NCBI GenBank assembly: GCA_002839705.1
Contig: PGYO01000001.1
Span: 124,001 to 188,000 of the forward strand
Direction: 5' to 3'
DNA length: 64,000 nt
Origin: Methanobacteriales archaeon HGW-Methanobacteriales-1
GTDB lineage: Archaea > Methanobacteriota > Methanobacteria > Methanobacteriales > Methanobacteriaceae
The position numbers were made by a program, and so were the translations under genes. Position 1 is the first letter of the stretch, and every line of letters begins with the position of its first letter. Below, piece after piece: positions 56,952-64,000 of the stretch. Under the pieces are notes generated by a model. The model saw only the letters and a program-made list of their open reading frames with translations. It was not told the origin of the DNA and searched no databases.

Positions 56952-59900
56952 ATGAATTGTAAGTTTTTTTGGTTATTTGTAGTGATTTTTTTAATTATAT
57001 CTATTACGCCTGTTTCTGCGAGTTTGTCAAGTCAGGATTCTATGGATTTGGGAGATTATGCTGATACTCCTATTTCTGATAATTTTAAGGATGGTCTTGG
57101 TGATTATGCTTCTAAAGTGGAAATTCAGGATAATGGTGAAAATTTAGATAATATTAATGATGATTTGGATTTTGATAATGATTCGAAGGATAATGCGGTT
57201 TTGAGTGTTGAAGATAATGTTTCTAGTGTTTCTGGTTTTGATAATAAGGGTAATTGTGATTCTAAGGAGGATTCTGGTGCTTGGGGTTGGGTTTGTGATA
57301 ATCCTGGAAAAACTGCAGCTATTGCTGTTGGTGTGGTTGTAATTGCTGCTGCTGTCGTATTGGTAAGTGCTATAGGGTTTTTATCTTTTTTTAAAGGTTT
57401 TAAAACTAATTCTTTGTCAACTAAAGGTTTAGATGTAAAATCCGTGGTTAAGGGGGGTGGAAGTGTTGTAAGTGTTTCTAAACCTGTATCTGAGGTTGTT
57501 TTGTCTAGTGTGGAGCAAGTTAAGGTTAGTTTTGTGGATTCTATTGAAAAACCTGTTTTTACTGGTGATAAAATATTTAATGTCATAGATACTGCTGTAG
57601 GGCAAGCTAAATCTTCGGGGGTTGTAAGCAAGTCTGTTGGAGATATTAGTATTAATAATGGTTTAAATGGGAAGAGTAGTATTCATGTTTTGTCTGAAGC
57701 TGAATTAAACCGTAATCTTAGGCTTGATGCGATAGTGGCTAGGATGAAGCAAGGTAATCCTCTAGGTGAAGTTAAACAATCTTACTTAAAACCAAAAGTT
57801 AAATGGGGATCTAATCTGGATCAAGGCCTAAATAGATTTATTCCAGAAATTACAAGTACTTCAAACTCTCCGAAGGGGCTGACAGTTTCTGGTTATTCTG
57901 GTGGTTTAAAAGTTAATTATGCCTCTCAGGGTAGTCAAGTAACCACTGTGATGGATCCTGTTGTTAAGCAGTTGCATTTAAAAGCTTTAAGACCAGTAGA
58001 AACTATTTCAAAAACTTTTCCAAGCATATTTTCAGATAATATTGCTTCAGGGAAATCTTTAAACCTTAAAATCATGAATCTAAACTCTCCAGTAACAATT
58101 AATTCCTTTAATTATATTATTGAGCAAAATAACATATTTAACAATCTATTTAACGTTAATATGGTTAAATATGGGGTTATAAATGGTAATTTTGTAAACA
58201 TACAACTAAAAAATAGTATTAGTGGTTTGGAGTCTTTTAAAGAGGATATAATTTGGGATAAATTTCATTATTTGGATTTAAAGTCTGTAGAACAATTTTC
58301 AAGTCAATTGTATAATGTGAATGGTTTTAAATATGAAAAACAGTTAAATCAAAAGACTAATATTGGGTTAAATCCTCCTGAGCTACATTTAGATCCTTTT
58401 GGTTTTGTAGGTTTGGATTTGAATCTTCCAAACGCAGTTAAAAACCTAGAATTAATGGATGAAGCTGAAATAAATAATTACGCACGTTTTATTCATGATA
58501 AGCTTCTTTTAACCTTGGAAATCTATGGAATGCCTATTTATGGGGATTATACTTATTCTGTGCCTGTGGGGGATGTTGTTGAGTATTCAGAAAAAACTGG
58601 TGATAAAATTGCTTCAAAATTGGAAAAATTTGAGGATTTAACTAAAACAAACTCTCAAGAAGAGATAAAAACTCCTGAAAAAGCAGGGATACCTGAGACA
58701 GTTAATACTCCGTGTAATGGTGTTGTAAAGCAAATGGGTAGTAAATTCAAGGATTATAAATCTTTAAGTTGTAAGAGGAAAGTTAAAAAAGTAGATAATA
58801 ATAAAGTGGATCTTTTAAGTCAACATGCAAGTCATATTCTCGTTAAACGTGGTTTACAAGCTTGTGGTAACATTAATGGGTTGATTGCAAGAAATAAACC
58901 TGTAGGGGATGTTGCTATTCCTGTTAGTGGTGATCAAGAGTTTATTGGTGGTTTAGAGTATTTTATGTCGGATAATTTGGATTCTTGTTTTGATTTGAAA
59001 GTTTTAGGTATGGTTTTTGAGTCCATTGGTGCTGTTTCATCATTACTATCTAGTTTGGGTTATTTTCAGGTTAAATCCAGTGCTGGAGGTGTAGAAACAG
59101 GTAATGGTATTCAAAACACTCAACAAGGTGTTAATGTTCCTCAACAGGGTGGTGTTCAACAAAATATTCATAGTAGTCAACAGTCAACTCAGACAGTTAA
59201 TGTCCCAAATCAACAAAGTAATGCTCCCCAACAAGGTGTTAATCATCAAATAAATTTACAGCCACTTACAAGTCTGCAAACAAACAATAGGTTTGGTGAT
59301 AACCGATTACAATCAAACAGCCCAATACAAGACTCTGAATATGTAAATCTGCTCAAAAAATTTGAAAATAAAAAAGATGTTTATAATTTTTTAATAAGGG
59401 TTATTAAAGAAATAAATGCCCTTAAATCAGATGAATATAATCAAGAAACAGTTCTAGAACTACTAAGTCAAGAAAGTTCTATCATTTCATTAATTCCAAT
59501 GGATCAACAATTACATTTTCGTTTGATTTATAATGATTTATTATTAGAACAATCCAATCTGCTGGATAGGATGTTGCAGCGTAATCAACCATTAGTAAGA
59601 ACAGCACAACATGAACAAACTTTAAATGTTCATCGACAAGTTTTTTATCAACAAAATCAAGTAATCAATAATCCTATTAGGCAAATTCCGTATGTAAATG
59701 CACAGTTATCTACTAATGCTCATATAAACAACCAACAGTCTGCACAAGAACCATTAGTTCAACATCAAGGTAGACAGTTTTTAAATCAGCAATTGGGGCT
59801 TCAAGAATTTCGCAATCAGATAATAAGTAAAATAAAAAGGAATTTTTTAATTATAAAACAATTATATTCCCAATTAATACAAAAATTAAATGAAAACTTG

Positions 59901-60686
59901 TATCATGAGGTTAAAAGCATTTTAGAAGAAGAAAATATTAACTTAATGTATTATCCAAACCTTCTGAATTTGGAAAATAAACAAAATGATATACTTAATA
60001 AATTGAACATTTTAAAGTATAGTGTTGAGATAACACCAAATCAAATACAAAATCCAGAACAGACTCTTCCTCCAATACGGGAGATATTAGGAGAATTTTT
60101 TTCAAATTCTATACAACAACCTCAATTTTTACAGTATACATCGATTGATTTAACGCTAAATTCCATAAGACAACCTCAAGAAAATATTCGTTTATATTTG
60201 CTTAGCTTTGAAGAAAAGAACAAACATGAAATAGAGGAGATAATCAAATTTTATCGGGACCGTACTAATTTAGAATTAGCAACTATTGAAAGGGGTTATG
60301 ATTATATAGGGGATGGTTGTCTTAATGCAAATGCAAATGAAATTGTTGAGGTAGAGGAATATATATTGTATTTGCGATTTAAATTAAGTGCATTAGAACT
60401 TTGTTCGGCCCAGTATAATTATACTATTAATTCTTGTAGGGAAAATAAGGAAAAATACATTAAATTAAGAATAAAATATGAAAAATTATTGTATAAATTG
60501 AAATTAGGTAAAGATGCACAACATTTAGAAAAATTAATAAGTATTAATCAATTAGATCAACTAATTAGAACAACAGATTTAAATTTGCTTAATGAGTTAT
60601 TTTGGACAGATTATAAAGATAGCGGGTTACTTGATAGGCTTAATGGTTCAAAAATTATTAATAAACTAAAAAATTGGAAAACATAA
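56952..60686 (+). CDS. Very large unrecognised membrane/secreted protein
   Basis: 1,244 residues from ATG 56952 (GGGTGAG at 56938-56944; GTG 56940 overlaps that site). Order: signal or anchor helix (1-24), acidic Asn/Asp-rich linker (to about 100), a second helix KTAAIAVGVVVIAAAVVLVS (about 120-145), a long soluble part to about 650, a hydrophobic patch GMVFESIGAVSSLLSSLGYF, a Gln/Asn-rich stretch (about 715-790), and a helical charged C-terminus without an anchor. The first third uses many GGT/GTT/TCT codons and the last third is AT-richer, suggesting mixed origin. I do not recognise the family. Confidence 0.7.
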   Translation: MNCKFFWLFVVIFLIISITPVSASLSSQDSMDLGDYADTPISDNFKDGLGDYASKVEIQDNGENLDNINDDLDFDNDSKDNAVLSVEDNVSSVSGFDNKGNCDSKEDSGAWGWVCDNPGKTAAIAVGVVVIAAAVVLVSAIGFLSFFKGFKTNSLSTKGLDVKSVVKGGGSVVSVSKPVSEVVLSSVEQVKVSFVDSIEKPVFTGDKIFNVIDTAVGQAKSSGVVSKSVGDISINNGLNGKSSIHVLSEAELNRNLRLDAIVARMKQGNPLGEVKQSYLKPKVKWGSNLDQGLNRFIPEITSTSNSPKGLTVSGYSGGLKVNYASQGSQVTTVMDPVVKQLHLKALRPVETISKTFPSIFSDNIASGKSLNLKIMNLNSPVTINSFNYIIEQNNIFNNLFNVNMVKYGVINGNFVNIQLKNSISGLESFKEDIIWDKFHYLDLKSVEQFSSQLYNVNGFKYEKQLNQKTNIGLNPPELHLDPFGFVGLDLNLPNAVKNLELMDEAEINNYARFIHDKLLLTLEIYGMPIYGDYTYSVPVGDVVEYSEKTGDKIASKLEKFEDLTKTNSQEEIKTPEKAGIPETVNTPCNGVVKQMGSKFKDYKSLSCKRKVKKVDNNKVDLLSQHASHILVKRGLQACGNINGLIARNKPVGDVAIPVSGDQEFIGGLEYFMSDNLDSCFDLKVLGMVFESIGAVSSLLSSLGYFQVKSSAGGVETGNGIQNTQQGVNVPQQGGVQQNIHSSQQSTQTVNVPNQQSNAPQQGVNHQINLQPLTSLQTNNRFGDNRLQSNSPIQDSEYVNLLKKFENKKDVYNFLIRVIKEINALKSDEYNQETVLELLSQESSIISLIPMDQQLHFRLIYNDLLLEQSNLLDRMLQRNQPLVRTAQHEQTLNVHRQVFYQQNQVINNPIRQIPYVNAQLSTNAHINNQQSAQEPLVQHQGRQFLNQQLGLQEFRNQIISKIKRNFLIIKQLYSQLIQKLNENLYHEVKSILEEENINLMYYPNLLNLENKQNDILNKLNILKYSVEITPNQIQNPEQTLPPIREILGEFFSNSIQQPQFLQYTSIDLTLNSIRQPQENIRLYLLSFEEKNKHEIEEIIKFYRDRTNLELATIERGYDYIGDGCLNANANEIVEVEEYILYLRFKLSALELCSAQYNYTINSCRENKEKYIKLRIKYEKLLYKLKLGKDAQHLEKLISINQLDQLIRTTDLNLLNELFWTDYKDSGLLDRLNGSKIINKLKNWKT

Positions 60687-61084
60687 TATTAAAAGAATTC
60701 ACATGATAATTAACATTCTCACTTATGTTGGGAATTATTCTATTAATTATACTTAGTATTGCTATGTTAATTCGTTTAAAAAGATCTAAAAATGCAGTTG
60801 AAGCAGTTAAATAATTTAATAAAGAAATGAACTAAAATTATACAATTAATTTATTTTTTATTTCTTTTTAAGGGTTTATAATCATTATATCTAATTTAAA
60901 GAAATAAAATTGTTTACAAATTGCGGGTGTATTGATATGAAATTTCTAGGACTTATTAAAATACTTTTAGATCTCTATAAAGTAGATATTAATGAGTAAA
61001 TATTTCATTTATATTTATAATATAAAATGCAAATGTTCATATTGGATTTCAAAGTTTTGGAAGGTAATGTTTTGCTAATGATTA
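60687..61084. other. Gap after the large gene
   Basis: About 400 bases. Apart from the small hydrophobic frame listed separately (60725-60814) and a 20-codon frame near 60938 that I do not trust, nothing is seen. It leads directly into direct repeat B. Confidence 0.35.
60725..60814 (+). CDS. Possible single-helix mini-protein or anchor remnant
   Basis: 29 residues: MLGIILLIILSIAMLIRLKR then SKNAVEAVK. One membrane helix followed by basic residues, as at the C-terminus of surface proteins. No binding site, so it may be the leftover end of a lost anchor rather than a gene. Confidence 0.3.
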   Translation: MLGIILLIILSIAMLIRLKRSKNAVEAVK

Positions 61085-61230
61085 ATTTATCCATTAAAAA
61101 AATAGGTGAATTAAAAATTTGGCTGGATAAAAATGGTATTGAATTAGATCAAATTTCATTGTGGCCTAATATAATCATCCAGCAGTCCCCAGGGTTTTTA
61201 AGAAAAAATGAGATAATTGTTAAAATATAA
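61085..61230 (+). pseudogene. SOUL heme-protein C-terminal fragment
   Basis: Only the last 45 or so codons remain (GELKIWLDKNGIE, then PGFLRKNEIIVKI), with a compensating pair of frame changes between them. It is a duplicate of the end of the pseudogene at 49540-50098 and has no N-terminal part. Confidence 0.85.
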
Positions 61231-61338
61231 TTTAATGTAAAATAAATAATTTAATAATGCTTAATTTAAAATAAAAAAGATCTTAAATGATATAAATAAA
61301 GATTTTGAATCTTTACTTATTTGAACTATTTTAGATTT

Positions 61339-61443
61339 TTAACCAAATCTTTCTTTTAGTTTATGAATAGCCAGGGCCAGGTCTTTTCGGGTCATTACCG
61401 CCATAGCATCTTCTAAATCGTCCCAAGTCATTCCTTCATCCAT
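61339..61443 (-). CDS. Small ORF, copy B (34 residues)
   Basis: Reads MDEGMTWDDLEDAMAVMTRK then DLALAIHKLKERFG, with GAGGGGATTGT before the ATG and TTTATTTAATGATAA as upstream TATA region, both shared with copy A. Acidic front, basic amphipathic end. Compared with copy A it has an in-frame ATG and lacks about 45 bases, so it is the cleaner reading frame. Function unknown. Confidence 0.5.
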   Translation of the reverse strand: MDEGMTWDDLEDAMAVMTRKDLALAIHKLKERFG

Positions 61444-61626
61444 ACAATCCCCTCTTTTAAATTAATATAATAATATATTTGGTTATCATTAAATAAACAA
61501 TTTTAGAAAAATCTGAAAAATTCAGTCAAAAAAGTAATATAAAAATGAAAAATAATTGAAATATTAATCTAATAAAAAATTAAATAAATAAAAAACTTGT
61601 TTGTTTTTTTAAGTTTTTACATTTAT

Positions 61627-62685
61627 TTAGTATCTATAAACCTTTCTAAATTTATAGCTGCTAGCCAGGGCCATTTTTGATGAACTAGTATGGCCTTTAG
61701 TTAATATAGCAAACATTAATAAAGCGTCTTTATATCCAATAATTTTCCCTTTAAATCTGATATAACTTGGTGCTCTCTTGTATTTTCGCATATAACTATT
61801 TAAAGTAGCAGCTAGGCTTCTACAGTCGGTTTTACTTATGCTTCCCGAGAAAGTACTTTTAACATGGGAGTTTTTTGGCCCTTTAATATAAATTAATTTT
61901 TTTATGGGTCCGTTCATATAATAGGTACTCATTAAAAGGAAAGAAGTTAGTCTATATCCATTATAACTAGTTTTAAACACTCGTTTATTTTTATTTGAGG
62001 TATATATGCCGTATGCTACTTTGGCCATGGTTGCTGGGGAAATTTTATGGGTTGCTATTAATTTAGTGTCATAATATCTTCCAGAGCTACTGGTAAGACT
62101 TGGATAATTAGTGATTATATTGCTTATTGCATTGGCAATATATCGATTTTTGTAAGCCTGTGATTTACCTGCACAGTCAACATTGGGTTGTATGACCCAA
62201 ACTCCAGCATGTCTTAAAAATATATATGGTGTTTTAATTCCTGCAAAATACATGTTGGAAAAGTTATCATCCCAAGCCCTTCTAATAATAGAAGTAGTTT
62301 TTAAATTTAATTTGCCGGTATTGACAAAAATAACTCCTTTACTACTTGATGAAGCTAATTTGGCAACAACTTTCATGGTTCCAGGACAGCTGGCTGCCAT
62401 GTAAACAGCTACACCTTTTGATTTTGCAGAATATACTGCTCTTTCACCTTCTCCAGGGTGAGGAGCTTTAGGATCTACGGTAACGTTTACTTTATTTTTT
62501 AAAGTACCGTTTTCTATATATCCTTCAATGGAATGAAGATTAGAAACATCCTGCGAGCTGTTACCTGAAATACAATCTGAGGTAAGGAAAACGTCCGTCG
62601 CACTGACTGTGTTTGTAAATAGGAAACAACACCCTAAAAGTAATAAAAATGATAAAGCCAATTTTTGATTTTTTAGATTATACAT
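61627..62685 (-). CDS. Secreted protein with pseudomurein-binding-like C-terminus
   Basis: 352 residues with a signal peptide (LALSFLLLLGCCFLFTNTVS). The main part (about 30-170, VFLTSDCISGNSSQDVSN through GVWVIQPNVDCAG) is a globular domain I cannot name. The C-terminal half has TLNSYMRKYKRAPSYIRFKG and KDALLMFAILTKG, like the pseudomurein-binding repeat (a 'YI..NGKLP.YV' strand-helix unit). It probably attaches to the cell wall outside the membrane. No Shine-Dalgarno seen. Confidence 0.65.
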   Translation of the reverse strand: MYNLKNQKLALSFLLLLGCCFLFTNTVSATDVFLTSDCISGNSSQDVSNLHSIEGYIENGTLKNKVNVTVDPKAPHPGEGERAVYSAKSKGVAVYMAASCPGTMKVVAKLASSSSKGVIFVNTGKLNLKTTSIIRRAWDDNFSNMYFAGIKTPYIFLRHAGVWVIQPNVDCAGKSQAYKNRYIANAISNIITNYPSLTSSSGRYYDTKLIATHKISPATMAKVAYGIYTSNKNKRVFKTSYNGYRLTSFLLMSTYYMNGPIKKLIYIKGPKNSHVKSTFSGSISKTDCRSLAATLNSYMRKYKRAPSYIRFKGKIIGYKDALLMFAILTKGHTSSSKMALASSYKFRKVYRY

Positions 62686-62891
62686 AATATCAATATAAAT
62701 ATTACTTTTCTAATCGTTATAAATCTTGTTATAAAATTGGATGTTAATCATTATTTTAAATTTTCAACAATTTTTAATGACTAAATCTATGATTTAAATT
62801 AAAATTCAAAAAAATAAGATAAGATAAAAGGATTTAATTAAATAATTGGAAGAAATGTGCGCTTAAAAATTAAATATTTAGGATTATTTAA

Positions 62892-63881
62892 TCATTTAAC
62901 GTACTGTTTAACATTTTCTCTCACAATAGCAGATGCACCAAGAATTTTAATCTCTTTTAACATCTCTGGAAATTTATTTTTTGTAATTAGAACATTAAAT
63001 TGGGAAAAATTGCTACCTTTGGTTATGGTAGGTTCATCAGAACAGTAATCATTAGAGACAAGAAATGACTTAGTATCTTCTACTCTGTGATTAGCTATGT
63101 TAAATTTCACATCAAAATATTTTCTAGCTTTAATTGCACCAAATAATTGATCAAATATCATATGGGCCTTTTCTAACTTTTGCCCAGCACAAGCAGGGCC
63201 TGCATAAAGACCCGCACTTGATTCCATTATGGTATCAATAATTTTTAGGCCAGCTTTTCTCAAACTGCTTCCGGTTTGAGTATTATCTACAATTAAATCT
63301 GCTCCTTTTGCAATATAAACTTCTGTGGCACCGTCGGAATTTATTATTTGGACCAGGTCATTTTCCCCATCCCACAAACCTCTTATTTGGACCAGGGGAG
63401 TTTTGTCTCCAAAAATTTGCTGGTAACCTTCGTTTTCCATGAAAAATTGCTTTGTGAGGTTTGGATATTCTGTAAAACATAAAATTGGTGTTTTTTTATC
63501 TGAATTGGTCTGGAAAAACTCAGTAAGGGAATCATATGGGGCCTCATTTGGTACGGCAACAATTAATTTTGTTTGACCATAATCAAGATCTCCAATTTTT
63601 GTTATTAGATTCTCTTCAACATTTACAGATTCTTCACGCACCCAATCTTCACCAATGATTGATATATCCAGCATTCCTCTGTTTAATTCCACTGGGGCAC
63701 TTTGAGGGCGAGTTAAGTAGGACTTTATTTCAGAATCATTGGTAATGTCCATTTCGTTTTCTTCTTTACCAGGTTCATATCCTCTAACTTCGTATCCAGC
63801 ATCCACAAATAATTGATAAGTATTTCCCCTGTTTACATTGTTTAAGCTCCCTTTGGGGAGTCCGAGTACTATTTTCTCCAT
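62892..63881 (-). CDS. ATP phosphoribosyltransferase (HisG)-like protein
   Basis: 329 residues from ATG 63881 ([20 protein letters not shown]). HisG features: [25 protein letters not shown], and [20 protein letters not shown], the PRPP-binding loop being degenerate relative to D-x-V-x-TG-x-TLR. HisG catalyses the first step of histidine synthesis. This protein is longer than the usual methanogen HisG (about 290) and diverges in the middle, so it may be a paralogue with another role. A TATA box about 23-33 bases upstream implies a leaderless mRNA. Confidence 0.75.
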   Translation of the reverse strand: MEKIVLGLPKGSLNNVNRGNTYQLFVDAGYEVRGYEPGKEENEMDITNDSEIKSYLTRPQSAPVELNRGMLDISIIGEDWVREESVNVEENLITKIGDLDYGQTKLIVAVPNEAPYDSLTEFFQTNSDKKTPILCFTEYPNLTKQFFMENEGYQQIFGDKTPLVQIRGLWDGENDLVQIINSDGATEVYIAKGADLIVDNTQTGSSLRKAGLKIIDTIMESSAGLYAGPACAGQKLEKAHMIFDQLFGAIKARKYFDVKFNIANHRVEDTKSFLVSNDYCSDEPTITKGSNFSQFNVLITKNKFPEMLKEIKILGASAIVRENVKQYVK

Positions 63882-63903
63882 AATTAAATGCAAATAAAAT
63901 TAG

Positions 63904-63914
63904 TATTTATATTT
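63904..63914 (-). promoter_or_regulatory. TATA box of the HisG-like gene
   Basis: AAATATAAATA on minus lies about 23-33 bases before ATG 63881. That spacing puts the transcript start at or just before the ATG. Confidence 0.55.
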
Positions 63915-64000
63915 TTTGATATTTAGAAAAAAATAATAGCAATTGGAAGATATGTATTATTTTTATTAACTAATGTTCAAGTACCATTTATATTTTTAAA

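Larger units (their letters stand above)
61085..61511. repeat. Direct repeat B of the ~11 kb island
   Basis: Second copy of 49955-50427, same orientation, about 11.1 kb away. Long stretches are identical (for example AGGTGAATTAAAAATTTGGC and CTTTTCGGGTCATTACCGCC). Copy B lacks about 45 bases inside the small ORF and has several single-base indels in the SOUL remnant. Confidence 0.9.

Noticed and set aside
57125-57631. 168-codon minus frame inside the large unknown gene
   Set aside because: Threonine/serine-rich antisense shadow of repetitive codons; no signal peptide or binding site.
60938-61000. 20-residue plus frame MKFLGLIKILLDLYKVDINE
   Set aside because: Too short and without a binding site; chance expectation in AT-rich DNA.
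50428-61084. Transposon or integrated virus inside the direct repeats
   Set aside because: No transposase, integrase, terminal inverted repeats, tRNA attachment site or viral structural genes recognised.

Overview
The window is AT-rich archaeal DNA and looks like a mesophilic Methanobacteriales methanogen, most likely a Methanobacterium. Evidence: archaeal-type ribosomal proteins (eS4, eL32, eL19, eL34, eL14, eL18), archaeal RNA polymerase subunits Rpo3 (with Fe-S motifs), Rpo10 and Rpo6, the archaeal mevalonate/isopentenyl phosphate kinase route, GGTGA-type ribosome binding sites, and late in the window methanogen-specific families and a pseudomurein-binding-like repeat. No rRNA, CRISPR array or recognisable insertion sequence was seen.

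Region 1 (1-28.6 kb, all on +) is conserved core genome: the end of the spc-type ribosomal protein block from uL14 through SecY, adenylate kinase, an EMC3-like membrane protein, eL34, cytidylate kinase, eL14 and Cbf5; then tRNA-Ser(GGA) and the alpha-type block uS13-uS4-uS11-Rpo3-eL18-uL13-uS9-Rpo10; then a tRNA-Pro(GGG) gene with two introns, Rpo6, enolase, uS2, a MEMO-like protein, and an isoprenoid block (mevalonate kinase, isopentenyl phosphate kinase, type 2 IPP isomerase, RNase J, prenyl diphosphate synthase), followed by GluRS and LL-diaminopimelate aminotransferase. The order agrees with what I remember of Methanothermobacter.

Region 2 (28.7-50.4 kb, mostly on -) is accessory: a membrane sensor histidine kinase, an aquaporin with a DUF2180 protein, a DUF2193 protein, a TRAM protein, a decayed pseudogene, an ectABC ectoine operon, TspO, an MFS exporter, a radical SAM/SPASM peptide-modifying enzyme, a MacB-like ABC exporter, a winged-helix regulator with a small membrane partner, and a heliorhodopsin gene flanked by small zinc-ribbon genes. 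Between the radical SAM gene and the ABC exporter lies a cluster of four stem-loops. Three share a TAACCA/TGGTTA mini-hairpin, and three have C-rich loops when read on the minus strand.

Region 3 (50.4-61.5 kb) is about 11 kb enclosed by two direct copies of a ~430-470 bp segment (the end of a broken SOUL-type heme-protein gene plus a small ORF). Inside are a second winged-helix/membrane pair, secreted and surface proteins (beta-helix, PQQ-like propeller, two related small secreted proteins), a decayed membrane-protein gene, repeated promoter sequences, and a 1,244-residue protein that I do not recognise. The window closes with a secreted protein with a pseudomurein-binding-like C-terminus and a HisG-like ATP phosphoribosyltransferase.

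The most unusual items are the doubly interrupted tRNA-Pro whose second intron can only fold after the first is removed, the minus-strand stem-loop family, the heliorhodopsin and ectoine genes in a strict anaerobe, and the repeat-flanked surface-protein island.
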